Assembly (NCBI GenBank): GCA_017525505.1
Contig: JAFXSR010000073.1
Span: forward strand, 1 to 54,099
DNA length: 54,099 nucleotides
Direction of reading: 5' to 3'
DNA from: Bacteroidales bacterium
GTDB lineage: Bacteria > Bacteroidota > Bacteroidia > Bacteroidales > WCHB1-69
Shown: positions 22,949 to 32,008 of the stretch, in pieces
How the letters are laid out: each line of letters begins with the position of its first letter
Position numbering within the stretch: the stretch's first letter is position 1
The notes under the pieces: generated by a model
Databases searched by the model: none
Seen by the model: the letters and a program-made list of their open reading frames with translations, nothing else
What the model was told of the DNA's origin: nothing
Position numbers and translations under genes: made by a program

Positions 22949-25252
22949 TTATCTCAACTGCTTGTACAAATCCCAATAGATTTGCGCTTCTTCTTTCTTG
23001 CCGCGGCTTTCCAGACTCTTGGCTATCTTCTTGTACAGCTTGCGGTAGGCTCCTCTGTCGTCCAGACCGTCAGCTTTATAAATATTGATGAGTTGTTGCA
23101 CACCGGCATTGTCCAGCTGGTCGTGGTCAATTAATTGCCCTAGCGTTTTCTCGGCATTTTTGACATCATTCTGGCGGAGGTAGATATTGCACATCAGATG
23201 ATAGGCGCTCGTGAACTTGAAGTTGCAGTCGATGATGTACTTACAGGTCTCAATGGCCTTGTCCATCTCGCCTTTGGTCATATAGTAATGAGCTAAGAAG
23301 TAGTTGGCAGTCTCGTATTTAGGCAGGAAAGTTAGTTCGTGGTCGATGTATGTCTTGGCACTGTCGAGCTGTCCTCTCATCAGGTAGCATTCGATGATGT
23401 TGTTGAGGGCCGCCTCGTTGTATGGGTTGATGGCCAAAGCCTCTTTGAAGCAGATGATGGCACTATCCACCTGATTTTTGGACTTATATTGATTGCCTAA
23501 CATATCGATTTTTGATTGCCGTTTCAGAATAAGGCAGATAGGCTTGCCGTCCACATCAATGGTCTTGATACAATCGGGTGGGGGGAAGGCACCTGCATTC
23601 TTGATTTGTTCGGGAGCCATGCCCGTGATGGTAAAGATGGCGTAATCCCAGTCATTGTTGCCTTTCTCATACCAGCGGCTGAAAAGTGGTGTGAAGCGGG
23701 CGGTGTCGTTGCGGAAGAAATAGCCGACGGAAGCGATATGCCAAGTGGCTACTTTGATTTTGGATCCGTCAGGATTTGGTTCAGCATTGGCGATAATCCA
23801 TTCGGAAGCCTCGCGGGTGGAGTGGTAATAGTAGTCAAGTTCATAGTTGCCGTAAGCTTTGTCAACACCACCTGCCAATTCGTTGAAATACACATATTCG
23901 TACGGATGGTTGGCACAAATATGTCGGATAGGGCCAATCAGCAGGACTAATAAAACCGTTACAGCGGCAACATTCACCACAATTCCCTTTGCAGAGACGC
24001 GATTAATCGCGTCTCTACCGTCGTTTGTTTCTTTATCGCCATTATTAATTGTTAATTGTTCATTGTTAACTGTTAATTTGGATTCAATCCACTTCACCAG
24101 TGTATCGAAACCCCAACCTGCGGCTACCACCATTGGCGGGTAGGCAAACATGGCATGGCGCCAGCCACCATAGACATTGGCCTTGGTAAACACAATCCAG
24201 AATACGGGGAAGAAGAAAGTGAAGAATACGAAGAAAGCCCAGAAACGGTCCTCTTTCTTGCGCCAGCAGCACACGAAAAACAGCACCAAACCAATAATCA
24301 CCGCGATAGGAATGGTCATAAAAATATATTTCGGAGTATAATACCAGGGCAGCACATCCGACCACTGCAACGAGCCCTCGAAGAGTTGGCGGATAGCAGT
24401 GGCGAATGCTGACATAAGCTTAAATGATTCGATAGGATGCTTAATGGGGGCTTGTAATGCGTATGGCCATAGCAATAGTCCCATGAAATAGCCGACTATA
24501 CAGATGGAAAGGGCCATGATCACCATTCTGAGAATATATTTTCCCAAAGGCATATCGTGGGTTGTTTTAGAACTTGTTTTGACTTTGGAAGTCTGTTTTC
24601 TTTCAATCAAAACCTTGACTAAAAATAGGAATCCTAACAAACCGAAATAGCCATATAGAATTAATCCTCCAATACGCACACTGATGGAATAGGCAATGGA
24701 CAAAACCAATATCAGATAGGTGTACCATTTGACTTTGGGGAATTGCTTGAAAAACAGAATCATACCGTAAACGGCCCATATTACTCCAGCCGCGAAAGGC
24801 ATATCTTTCGGGTTGTTAAAAGAGTGGCCTAAGAATCGGGGTGATAGGAATAACAGTAGCATGGCGAAGACACCAGCCCGGGCACCGCCCAACTGGTAGG
24901 CAATAAGACCGACGGCCAAAATGGCAAGCCATCCCAATAGCGAGTTGAGAATGTGTCGGGATTTGCTAATGTCTTCAATTTGCATAGCCTGATTTATAAA
25001 TTCAGCGATTACATCGAAAGATGAACCGTAGTACTGCATAACATCTTTATAGTTTAGACAGGTAGTGTCCTGTCCGGAAGTCTTGAAATAGTTGACAACA
25101 TTTTTTCCCTGAGGAACTTGGAATCCGTCTTCATCTCCCGAATTGCCGGCGTCTCGGCTCATTAAGGGTATGGCTGTCATCAGGAAAACGGTAAGAATGA
25201 CAAATATCCAAAACCACGGGTTGTTTTTATTCTGAAGTAAAAAGTTTTTCAT
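22949..25252 (-). CDS. GT39-like membrane glycosyltransferase with C-terminal TPR repeats
   Basis: The 767-residue protein has an N-terminal helix, an outer loop with GDEDGFQVPQG (the acidic first-loop motif of GT-C enzymes) and about ten more helices, including LSPRFLGHSFNNPKDMPFA, typical of ArnT/PMT-type family 39 proteins. Such enzymes move a sugar from a polyprenyl-phosphate donor to a lipid or protein at the periplasmic face. Residues about 590-760 are TPR repeats (SKNQVDSAIICFKEALAINPYNEAA and similar). Between two helices, residues about 391-421, the protein is encoded by repeat DNA: an AATTGTTAATTG-type run and a 24-bp perfect palindrome. It is the last gene of the operon from 29056. 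Activity is inferred from fold only. Confidence 0.78.
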   Translation of the reverse strand: MKNFLLQNKNNPWFWIFVILTVFLMTAIPLMSRDAGNSGDEDGFQVPQGKNVVNYFKTSGQDTTCLNYKDVMQYYGSSFDVIAEFINQAMQIEDISKSRHILNSLLGWLAILAVGLIAYQLGGARAGVFAMLLLFLSPRFLGHSFNNPKDMPFAAGVIWAVYGMILFFKQFPKVKWYTYLILVLSIAYSISVRIGGLILYGYFGLLGFLFLVKVLIERKQTSKVKTSSKTTHDMPLGKYILRMVIMALSICIVGYFMGLLLWPYALQAPIKHPIESFKLMSAFATAIRQLFEGSLQWSDVLPWYYTPKYIFMTIPIAVIIGLVLFFVCCWRKKEDRFWAFFVFFTFFFPVFWIVFTKANVYGGWRHAMFAYPPMVVAAGWGFDTLVKWIESKLTVNNEQLTINNGDKETNDGRDAINRVSAKGIVVNVAAVTVLLVLLIGPIRHICANHPYEYVYFNELAGGVDKAYGNYELDYYYHSTREASEWIIANAEPNPDGSKIKVATWHIASVGYFFRNDTARFTPLFSRWYEKGNNDWDYAIFTITGMAPEQIKNAGAFPPPDCIKTIDVDGKPICLILKRQSKIDMLGNQYKSKNQVDSAIICFKEALAINPYNEAALNNIIECYLMRGQLDSAKTYIDHELTFLPKYETANYFLAHYYMTKGEMDKAIETCKYIIDCNFKFTSAYHLMCNIYLRQNDVKNAEKTLGQLIDHDQLDNAGVQQLINIYKADGLDDRGAYRKLYKKIAKSLESRGKKEEAQIYWDLYKQLR
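23993..24016. repeat. Perfect 24-bp palindrome inside the GT39 coding region
   Basis: AGAGACGCGATTAATCGCGTCTCT is its own reverse complement. It encodes part of DGRDAINRVSAKG in a loop between membrane helices. Palindromes of this GAGACG family are scattered between genes in Bacteroidota and cyanobacteria; a coding location is unusual. Confidence 0.85.
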
Positions 25253-25318
25253 GACTGAAATGATATAAGATTTAGGGGATATGTTTTGAAATGTTCAGCG
25301 AAAAATGCTGCGGATATG

Positions 25319-26035
25319 TTATTTAAGAATTCTGCGTAATCTGGAAATGTTTTTGATATAGTTCTTTATAGTGGCAAAAAGTTTGACTTTTGTCCGGGAA
25401 TCATCTGCCCATTCAACAGGAAGCTCATGGATTTTAACGCCCATTCTTTCTGCGCGTAACAACATTTCAATGATGAAGAACCACCCGTTTTCGTCTTTTG
25501 AAGAGACCTCGACAAGTTTCTCGGCGGTTTCTTTCTTGAAGAACTTGAAGCCGCAAATGGCGTCAGTGGCTTTCATGTCAAGGAAAAAGTGCAAGAGGAA
25601 AAGCAGACCGTATGATGTCAGGTTGCGGTACCATTTGCGTCCGGAGACAACAGAATCCTTGCTGAAGCGGGAACCGTTGACAAATTCTAATTCGGGATCA
25701 TTGATAAACAACTCTTGAACAGGAATCAAATATTTCAGGTCTGTCGATAAATCCACATCCATGTATCCAACATATTCGCAGGTATTGTTTTTGATACCTT
25801 CTCTGACGGCGATTCCTGTACCCCGTTCACTAATTCTGGTATAGTGTACTTCAGGATATTTTTCGCACAAAGACTTGGCTACTTGTTCTGTTTTGTCCGT
25901 TGAGCCATTGTCAATGATATTCAGCTCGAAGGGCATCAATTTATTAACTGTCATAAATTCCATCGTTTTATTGATGCCGTCAGCTAATCGTAGTTCTTCA
26001 TTAAGAACAGGAAATAAAATGTTTAATTTTGCCAT
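25319..26035 (-). CDS. Family 2 glycosyltransferase (dolichyl-phosphate sugar synthase-like)
   Basis: About 238 residues from the ATG at 26035 (MAKLNILFPVLNEELR). A longer in-frame start would overlap the upstream aldo/keto reductase gene and lacks the family N-terminus. GT2 features are clear: NIIDNGSTDKTE for nucleotide binding, GYMDVDLSTD (the DxD metal site) and the acceptor segment FVNGSRFSKDS. No C-terminal membrane helices are present beyond a short hydrophobic stretch (LLFLLHFFLDM). It likely makes a polyprenyl-phosphate-linked sugar, which the GT39-like enzyme encoded 66 bp downstream could use. Confidence 0.88.
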   Translation of the reverse strand: MAKLNILFPVLNEELRLADGINKTMEFMTVNKLMPFELNIIDNGSTDKTEQVAKSLCEKYPEVHYTRISERGTGIAVREGIKNNTCEYVGYMDVDLSTDLKYLIPVQELFINDPELEFVNGSRFSKDSVVSGRKWYRNLTSYGLLFLLHFFLDMKATDAICGFKFFKKETAEKLVEVSSKDENGWFFIIEMLLRAERMGVKIHELPVEWADDSRTKVKLFATIKNYIKNISRLRRILK

Positions 26036-26051
26036 ATCGCTTGATTTATAC

Positions 26052-26993
26052 TTATTCAACCTCAGATAGTTCTGCCCATATCTCGTCAGGGACTTTGATA
26101 TACAGTGCATTGACGTTTTTCTCTATTTGTTCGATTTTGCTGCTTCCAAACACGGGACAAATATCGTTCCTCAGGCACCATTGTATAGCCACGGCCACAT
26201 AATCTGCATTATATTTATCACAGATACTTAGAAAACTATCAATCCTGTTTTTATTTTGAGGATAAAAGTTTTTTGTTTTTTGATAATCGATAGCGTCGCT
26301 TTTGGCTATTCTACTGTCAGAAGGGATGTTGTTTTTGTATTTTCCTGTTAAATATCCTTGACATAGCGGTGAAAAGCCCATTGTGCCCATTCCATACTGG
26401 GAACATGTGTTTTTATAGCCGCTTTTTACGTGTTTTTGAACGGCAAAGGAGTATATGAACTGTTCAGTAATAGGTCGTTCTAACCCTAATCTGTCACAGG
26501 TCCGGATGCATTCATCCAAAGCCTCATACGGCCATTCGGAAACGCCCCAATAAAGAGCCTTTCCGGACATAATCAACATGTTGAAGGTTCTGACAATTTC
26601 TTCCATGGGAACTTCAGGGTCATATCGGTGGGCGAAGTACACATCTACATACTCCGCATTCAGTCTTTTGAGGGAATTGTTAAACGCCCAAATTATATGT
26701 TTCCGAGACAAACCCTTATGGTAAGGTGTGGGGCCAATCGGAAGAGATCCTTTGGTGAGCAGTACATATTCTTCTCTGGGGTATTTTTTCAGACATTGTC
26801 CGAGCAAAATCTCCGCATGGCCGTTTCCATAACTGTTGGCGACATCGAAAGAACGAATTCCCAACTCCCATGCTTTGTCCACCAATGCCTCCGCATAGGA
26901 TATATCCATGATTTCTGTGCCAATAGTCAGTGCGGAACCAAATGTGAGTTCGCTTATCTTAAGTCCGGAATTTCCTAACCTGATATAATTCAT
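26052..26993 (-). CDS. Aldo/keto reductase
   Basis: 313 residues with the full catalytic tetrad: Asp50 (SFDVANSYG), Tyr55, Lys81 (LLTKG) and His122 (YFAHRYD). The TIM-barrel enzyme reduces a carbonyl with NADPH. Related reductases in sugar-modification clusters act on nucleotide-linked keto-sugars or exported intermediates; the setting between two glycosyltransferase genes suggests that here. It lies 3 bp after the upstream GT2 gene and 16 bp before the next one, so it is cotranscribed. The substrate is not determined. Confidence 0.88.
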   Translation of the reverse strand: MNYIRLGNSGLKISELTFGSALTIGTEIMDISYAEALVDKAWELGIRSFDVANSYGNGHAEILLGQCLKKYPREEYVLLTKGSLPIGPTPYHKGLSRKHIIWAFNNSLKRLNAEYVDVYFAHRYDPEVPMEEIVRTFNMLIMSGKALYWGVSEWPYEALDECIRTCDRLGLERPITEQFIYSFAVQKHVKSGYKNTCSQYGMGTMGFSPLCQGYLTGKYKNNIPSDSRIAKSDAIDYQKTKNFYPQNKNRIDSFLSICDKYNADYVAVAIQWCLRNDICPVFGSSKIEQIEKNVNALYIKVPDEIWAELSEVE

Positions 26994-26996
26994 AAA

Positions 26997-27923
26997 TTAC
27001 TGCAGTTTTTCGATGGATTCAAATAGATAATTTTTTTTGCGGAATACCAGAGATACTATAATCTGGAGATATTTGAGCGCCATGGAGAGAATGACAAACA
27101 AACCTGAAAAACCGAAAGCGATAAACAGGATGATGGTTGTCCATCCTTCCACAGGATGGGAATACAGTTTGGTGAAGAAAGCATATATGCCGAAGGCGAT
27201 GGTTATAAAGGCCATAAAGACAGCCAAGCCTACTGTGACATGGTAGGCGACATCTGTGTAGAGTATGAGAGAGTCAATGGCCATCATCTTTCTTCCGGAA
27301 TCCTTTTTTCTTTTTGTTTGTTTGGTAGGAGAATATACGAGGTTGTCAATGGCCAGCCCGCAATTGGCGTATGACGCTTTTCTGTAAGGGGTGCTTTCTG
27401 TAATACTACGGACTCTGTTAATAGCTCTTCTTGAAAGAATACGAAATGACTCTGTCGAAATTTCGTACTGAAGATTCGCGTAGTGATTGAAAATGGTGTA
27501 GAAAAGCTTTGATGATAATTTTTTGCGTCTATTAGGACGGGCGCTTACGATGTCATAGCCTTTAAGGGAGTGATGGAAAAGATCCATCAATAATGACCAG
27601 TCAAAGTCTCCGACTGCAGTGTCAAACTCATAAACGAAGTCACCTATTGATAAATCTACCCCTGCATTCATGGAGGACTCAAGTCCTTGACGATGGCTCA
27701 TGTGCAGGATGGAGATGATGCCACCCTTGTTTTTTGCGGCGATTTTCTTCACGATTTCTACACTGTCATCGGTAGAAGCGTCATTGACTATTATAATCTC
27801 GTATTTCAAGAAGTTGTCGGACAGCGTTTTGTTTAATTGTTCAACGAAATTGCCAATGTAGGATGAGTCGTTGTAGCAATAAACCACTGCGGATATAAAG
27901 TTCATCTCTTTGTTAGATTCCAT
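26997..27923 (-). CDS. Family 2 glycosyltransferase with two C-terminal membrane helices (GtrB-like)
   Basis: 308 residues. The GT2 domain has VVYCYNDSSYIGNF at the N-terminus, EIIIVNDASTDDS for nucleotide binding and FVYEFDTAVGDFDW in place of the usual DxD segment. Two helices (about 229-255 and 268-292) anchor the C-terminus, as in polyprenyl-phosphate glucose or mannose synthases such as GtrB. The DxD motif reads EFDTAVGD, slightly degenerate, so donor binding may differ from the model enzymes. Spacing is 2 bp to the upstream FAD gene and 3 bp to the aldo/keto reductase gene, a tight operon. Confidence 0.82.
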   Translation of the reverse strand: MESNKEMNFISAVVYCYNDSSYIGNFVEQLNKTLSDNFLKYEIIIVNDASTDDSVEIVKKIAAKNKGGIISILHMSHRQGLESSMNAGVDLSIGDFVYEFDTAVGDFDWSLLMDLFHHSLKGYDIVSARPNRRKKLSSKLFYTIFNHYANLQYEISTESFRILSRRAINRVRSITESTPYRKASYANCGLAIDNLVYSPTKQTKRKKDSGRKMMAIDSLILYTDVAYHVTVGLAVFMAFITIAFGIYAFFTKLYSHPVEGWTTIILFIAFGFSGLFVILSMALKYLQIIVSLVFRKKNYLFESIEKLQ

Positions 27924-27925
27924 AT

Positions 27926-29056
27926 CTATTTGATTAATATTTCATCAAGGTCGTAAACTGTATTTATTTTTCCGGAAAGGACACTGACAAAAGTGGGCTT
28001 GTCAGAGAATGTTCGGATAACAGTGGGGCGGCTGTCGTCAATTTCAGATGCCAATAAGATGGGCTTCATTGAATATAGGGTGTGGTTAAACTCGAATGAC
28101 AAGTCGTCTTTCATGTATTTTCGGGCGAGATGGCTCATGTAGGGCCAAGCCGATTCAGGTTTGGCAGGACATTCGTTGCAATTACCCAGTTGTTGTGGGG
28201 AACAAAAGCATTCGCTATGATTCTGGCATTCAAATTTTGGGAGGTATTCCTTGCAGGCAACGTGTGGTGTGAATGTTACTGCTGTCAGCGAATGATATTT
28301 TGTCATTCCAAATGGCATGATAGAGAAAAATGGTCCGTCCATCACCGTTAAGCCTGTACCACGGAGGTTGTCACTTACATCACAAAGAATGATTTCGCAT
28401 AATTCATATTTAATTTTGAACATCTCGAATCCAAGAAGTTCTTGAATTTGATTGACGGACGCGTATGTCGCATTCAATACGAAAGGGGCTTCATACAGGT
28501 GACTTTTAGTCTCATGCAATACACTTATTTGGAAAGTTTGTGACATTTTTTCTATATGTGTGATACGGGACTCATAAAGAATTGTCACATTGGGATAGCT
28601 ATTCAATTCTTCTAAGAAGTGTTTTTTGAGAATTTGTGCATCATAGGTGTATTCTTCAGTCAGAAAGGCACCGTCACAACAGCCTTTTTTGAAGTAACGT
28701 GAGGGGGCGACTTCGTCACAACGAATATGGGCAGCCTCACAAAATTTCTTGAATTCACGTGCGTCACTCCAGGAAAAATTGGCGCTTGTCGCATAAATTT
28801 GGTCAAATTTGGTGAGTATGCAAAAGCCGTAATCTTCGTTAAATCTGTTGAAATATCCTGCTGATTTTATAGCCGTGCTGTAGCTGCGAGGGTAATGGTA
28901 TCCCATGTGTACACGGGCTTGGTTGATGTAAGTAGCCCTTTTAAAAGCAGCGTCTTCATATTCAAGCACCAATACATGTTGTCCTCTTTTTGCGCAAAAG
29001 AGTGCCGCATATAAGCCATAGAGACCGGCGCCGATGATGATTTTGTCGAAATGCAT
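27926..29056 (-). CDS. FAD-dependent oxidoreductase with a cysteine-rich insert
   Basis: 376 residues. The N-terminal Rossmann FAD motif IIGAGLYGLYAALFCAKRG is followed by VLVLE (ribose-binding Glu) and by a DAO-type fold with LNATYA for the second FAD contact. At about residues 264-290 there is a cluster of cysteines (ACKEY, ECQNHSECFC, NCNECP) that could hold an iron-sulfur cluster or zinc. This is not typical for amino-acid oxidases. Members with glycosyltransferase neighbours are seen in polysaccharide clusters, so a sugar or lipid-sugar substrate is plausible. It is the first gene of the operon; a -7 box at 29158-29165 leaves a leader of about 95 nt. Confidence 0.8.
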   Translation of the reverse strand: MHFDKIIIGAGLYGLYAALFCAKRGQHVLVLEYEDAAFKRATYINQARVHMGYHYPRSYSTAIKSAGYFNRFNEDYGFCILTKFDQIYATSANFSWSDAREFKKFCEAAHIRCDEVAPSRYFKKGCCDGAFLTEEYTYDAQILKKHFLEELNSYPNVTILYESRITHIEKMSQTFQISVLHETKSHLYEAPFVLNATYASVNQIQELLGFEMFKIKYELCEIILCDVSDNLRGTGLTVMDGPFFSIMPFGMTKYHSLTAVTFTPHVACKEYLPKFECQNHSECFCSPQQLGNCNECPAKPESAWPYMSHLARKYMKDDLSFEFNHTLYSMKPILLASEIDDSRPTVIRTFSDKPTFVSVLSGKINTVYDLDEILIK

Positions 29057-29157
29057 AGTTTTATCTCAATGATTCAGAAAAATGTAGCAATCCATTTTGG
29101 ATTTTCTTTATGTTGTTTTCAGTAGGACGGGTTTCTTCATGCCTCATAGAATATCTG

Positions 29158-29165
29158 CAAAAATA
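29158..29165 (-). promoter_or_regulatory. -7 box for the glycan-modification operon
   Basis: TATTTTTG on the minus strand, just after the ybaK stop and about 100 bp before the ATG at 29056. Confidence 0.65.
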
Positions 29166-29175
29166 CAAAAAAATA

Positions 29176-29637
29176 TTATACCAAATCCCGATATTCCGCA
29201 CCGATGAGTCGGATGAGGTCGTCGGGGGCGACGTGCACCTGATAACCGACTTTTCCGGCACTGAAATAGATTTTGTCGCAAAGGGTGGCACTTTCTTCCA
29301 CGAAAGTGGGGAAGGGCTTCTTCATGCCGATAGGGGAACAACCTCCGTGGATGTAACCTGTGAGCGGCAGGAGGTCTTTCTGCTTGATCATGGCGATGTT
29401 CTTGACACCGGCTGCGGTGGCGGCTTTCTTGAGGTCCAAAGTGCAGCAGACGGGAATGACAAAAACATAGTGCTCGCCCGTGTTGGCTACCGTTACCAGG
29501 GTCTTGAAAACCGATTCGGGGGCTTCATTCAGCAGGTGGGCGATGGTCTCGCCGTCGGTCATGTTGTTGTCATATTCGTGAGCGGTGAATGCAATGCCCT
29601 TTTGGTTCAATATCCGCATTACATTGGTCTTTTCCAT
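29176..29637 (-). CDS. ybaK: Cys-tRNA(Pro)/Cys-tRNA deacylase, YbaK/EbsC family
   Basis: 153 residues. YbaK removes cysteine wrongly attached to tRNA-Pro by prolyl-tRNA synthetase. The family pattern is clear: HEYDNNMTDGETIAHLL, ESVFKTLVTVA with the functional lysine, FVIPVCCTLDLKKAA and GYIHGGCSPIGMKK. Typical length is about 155-160. It lies 51 bp after the AAA ATPase stop on the same strand; no separate promoter is obvious. Confidence 0.93.
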   Translation of the reverse strand: MEKTNVMRILNQKGIAFTAHEYDNNMTDGETIAHLLNEAPESVFKTLVTVANTGEHYVFVIPVCCTLDLKKAATAAGVKNIAMIKQKDLLPLTGYIHGGCSPIGMKKPFPTFVEESATLCDKIYFSAGKVGYQVHVAPDDLIRLIGAEYRDLV

Positions 29638-29688
29638 GGAAATACTACGTTCAGTGTTGGTTTCGTTTATCTATTATGAAATGTGGGG

Positions 29689-30807
29689 CTATTTTTGTCT
29701 TTTCAACCATAGTTCCAGAAATTTGTCGTAAACCTGGTATGTGCCTTTGTTTTGTGTGATTAAATCTTTGTCCAATAAAGCATTGACGGCAGACTTTACC
29801 GCACTTGGTGAGGTTATACTGTGTTTTTTGACGAATGATCCCGACGTGATTTGTTGCGCTTTGCCTTCATCTGCAATAGCTTTTAGCACAATGCTTTGCT
29901 TCTCGGGTAGTTGATACATCAAATCTTCGTATGTGGATTGAGTGAAGTCAATGATATAGTCGATGGCAGGTTGCAGGTCGTCTATGCCGCAGTGCGCTCC
30001 TTCTGCTGTGCGCATAAAAAGTACATTCATCACTTTTTGCAGATAGAATGTCACACCTTCAAAACGCTTATATAATTGTTCGACAAGTTCTTTATCAATT
30101 GTTTTCCCAGCTTTTCTAAAATGCATTTTGCAAAAATCCCAATATTTCTCCAATGCAATCAGATTTAGATTCATCACAGTAACGCTTTGGTAGAATGGAC
30201 GATTTGGGGAGACAAACATGGCGCCCATCAGATGACGTTGCGATCCCATGAAAATGAAATTGGCATTACTGCAGTATTGGACGTATGTGCGCAGAGCCGC
30301 CTCGACATTGGTGTCGCTGTATTTGAGAATTTGCTGAAACTCATCAATGGCCACAAGACAATGCTTGTCAGCTTGTTGTAAATAGTGGAAAATCTCATCC
30401 AAAGTGTTGTTCGGATTGACAATATCGCCTACCGACATGTTCCACGAAGGTTGTCCCATTGCGTCGTATGTAATCCCTGCTTGTAGTGAATGGACAATGT
30501 TGAGGAAAGCCTTCCAATGCCGCTTCCCTTTGGGTTTGAGAACATCGAGAATGGTACGTCCCATTTTGTTGACCATCTCTGACAATGATTTGGTGGAGTA
30601 AATGTCAATAATAAAAGTGTAATAACGCGTCTTTATCTCTTTTTGCTCAAAGCAATGTCGTATCAGATCTGTTTTTCCATAGCGACGGGGAGAAATCAGG
30701 GCAATGTTATTGCCATTCTGCAGCCATTTCGAGATGTCTTCTGTCTCTTGAATGCGGTCACAGAAATACTCGGGTCCCGCATAACCGTTTGTCACAAATG
30801 GGTTCAT
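29689..30807 (-). CDS. AAA-type ATP-binding protein (archaeal ATPase-like, STAND-related)
   Basis: About 372 residues from the ATG at 30807 (MNPFVTNGYAGPEYFCDR); a longer reading begins with a TTG that overlaps the -7 box. Walker A is SPRRYGKTDL and Walker B is LVAIDEFQ; FIFMGSQRHLM acts as sensor region. The C-terminus (about 305-372) is a winged-helix-like domain (AKQ-type IADEGKAQQITSGSFVKKH, then LLDKDLITQNKGTYQVYDKF). This family is abundant in Bacteroidota and archaea; its role is unknown, though some members look like NTP-driven switches in stress or defence. Confidence 0.85.
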   Translation of the reverse strand: MNPFVTNGYAGPEYFCDRIQETEDISKWLQNGNNIALISPRRYGKTDLIRHCFEQKEIKTRYYTFIIDIYSTKSLSEMVNKMGRTILDVLKPKGKRHWKAFLNIVHSLQAGITYDAMGQPSWNMSVGDIVNPNNTLDEIFHYLQQADKHCLVAIDEFQQILKYSDTNVEAALRTYVQYCSNANFIFMGSQRHLMGAMFVSPNRPFYQSVTVMNLNLIALEKYWDFCKMHFRKAGKTIDKELVEQLYKRFEGVTFYLQKVMNVLFMRTAEGAHCGIDDLQPAIDYIIDFTQSTYEDLMYQLPEKQSIVLKAIADEGKAQQITSGSFVKKHSITSPSAVKSAVNALLDKDLITQNKGTYQVYDKFLELWLKRQK

Positions 30808-30832
30808 TTTCTTGTCCGTTATAATTTCGCGG

Positions 30833-30840
30833 CAAAGATA
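30833..30840 (-). promoter_or_regulatory. -7 box for the AAA ATPase gene
   Basis: TATCTTTG on the minus strand, 25 bp before the ATG at 30807. Confidence 0.65.
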
Positions 30841-30857
30841 CAAAAAATAATTGTCAT

Positions 30858-30924
30858 AAAATGATTATCATAAAATGATAAAAACCATTGTCAACTTTCA
30901 GTTTTCAGTTTTCAACTTTCAGTT
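30858..30924. repeat. Short direct repeats between rluD and the ATPase gene
   Basis: TCATAAAATGATTATCATAAAATGATAA contains a 14-base unit twice, and from 30893 an AACTTTCAGTTTTCAGTTTTCAACTTTCAGTT run follows, the reverse complement type of the repeat at 15438-15468. Confidence 0.6.
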
Positions 30925-31971
30925 CTATTCCTCCTCCAGTTCCCTATGCTTTGCGTAGTTGCGCCATTTTTCAATGACGGCGGCGAAGTCCTCTGGCAGT
31001 TCGGAGTCAAACAGCATGTATTTTCCGGTGGTGGGATGCACAATGCCTAAGGATTTGGCATGTAAGGCTTGTCGTGGCATCAAGCGGAAACAGTTATCGA
31101 TGAATTGTTTGTATTTGCTGAAGGTGGTGCCTTTCAGAATCTGGTCGCCACCGTAGGTCTCGTCGTTGAACAGGGGGTGACCGATGTATTTCATGTGAAC
31201 CCTGATCTGATGGGTGCGGCCGGTCTCCAACTGGCATTCCACCAAGGTGACGTAGCCGAAACGTTCGATTACCTTCCAGTGGGTAACGGCATGCTTGCCT
31301 TGGTCGCTGCCTTCGGGAAAGACGGTCATCACCAAGCGGTCCTTGGGGTTACGCCCCACATTACCCACAATGGTGCCTTCGTCTTCCTTGAAATCGCCCC
31401 ATACCAGCGCCCAGTACTTGCGTTCCAGGTCGTGGTTGAAGAAGCTCTTGGCCAGGGTCATCTGTGCCAATTCGTTTTTGGCCACAATCATGATGCCGGA
31501 GGTGTTCTTGTCGATGCGGTGCACCAGCATGGGCCGCTGGTCGTTGCCATCCTTGTCTTTCTTGCCTAAAAATCTGAAGGTAAGTGCATTCACCAGAGTT
31601 CCGGTATAATTGCCGTAGGCAGGATGCACTACTAAACCTGGTTGCTTGTTGATGATGATGAGGTCGTCGTCCTCGTAGGGCACGTTGAGAGGTATGTCCT
31701 CGGGAATGATTTCTATGTCGCGCAGAGGCTGCGGCATCAGGATGGAGATGACATCCAATGGGTGAACACGGTAATTCTGCTTTTCGGGCTTGCCATTCAC
31801 CACAATGCAGTTGGCTTTCGCCGCCTGCTGTATCTTGTTTCGCGAGGTGTTGGGGATGAGGTTCATCAGGTACTTGTCGATGCGCAGCATCTCGGTGCCT
31901 TTATCCACCACAAACCTAAAATGCTCGTATAGTTCCTCTTTTTCCTCTATATTGGAATTTTCCTGCGACAT
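30925..31971 (-). CDS. rluD: RluD-family pseudouridine synthase
   Basis: About 348 residues from the ATG at 31971 (MSQENSNIEEK); a GTG two codons upstream is less likely. An N-terminal S4 RNA-binding domain (MLRIDKYLMNLIPNTSRNKIQQA) is followed by the catalytic domain with the RluA-class motif VHRIDKNTSGIM, whose Asp attacks the uridine. TGRTHQIRVHMKYIGHPL is the second family block. It likely converts uridines in helix 69 of 23S rRNA. The stop is followed by the repeat run at 30858-30924. Confidence 0.93.
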   Translation of the reverse strand: MSQENSNIEEKEELYEHFRFVVDKGTEMLRIDKYLMNLIPNTSRNKIQQAAKANCIVVNGKPEKQNYRVHPLDVISILMPQPLRDIEIIPEDIPLNVPYEDDDLIIINKQPGLVVHPAYGNYTGTLVNALTFRFLGKKDKDGNDQRPMLVHRIDKNTSGIMIVAKNELAQMTLAKSFFNHDLERKYWALVWGDFKEDEGTIVGNVGRNPKDRLVMTVFPEGSDQGKHAVTHWKVIERFGYVTLVECQLETGRTHQIRVHMKYIGHPLFNDETYGGDQILKGTTFSKYKQFIDNCFRLMPRQALHAKSLGIVHPTTGKYMLFDSELPEDFAAVIEKWRNYAKHRELEEE

Positions 31972-32008
31972 AATCACGATATTATTTCGTTAAGGCGTGG
32001 AGACGACC

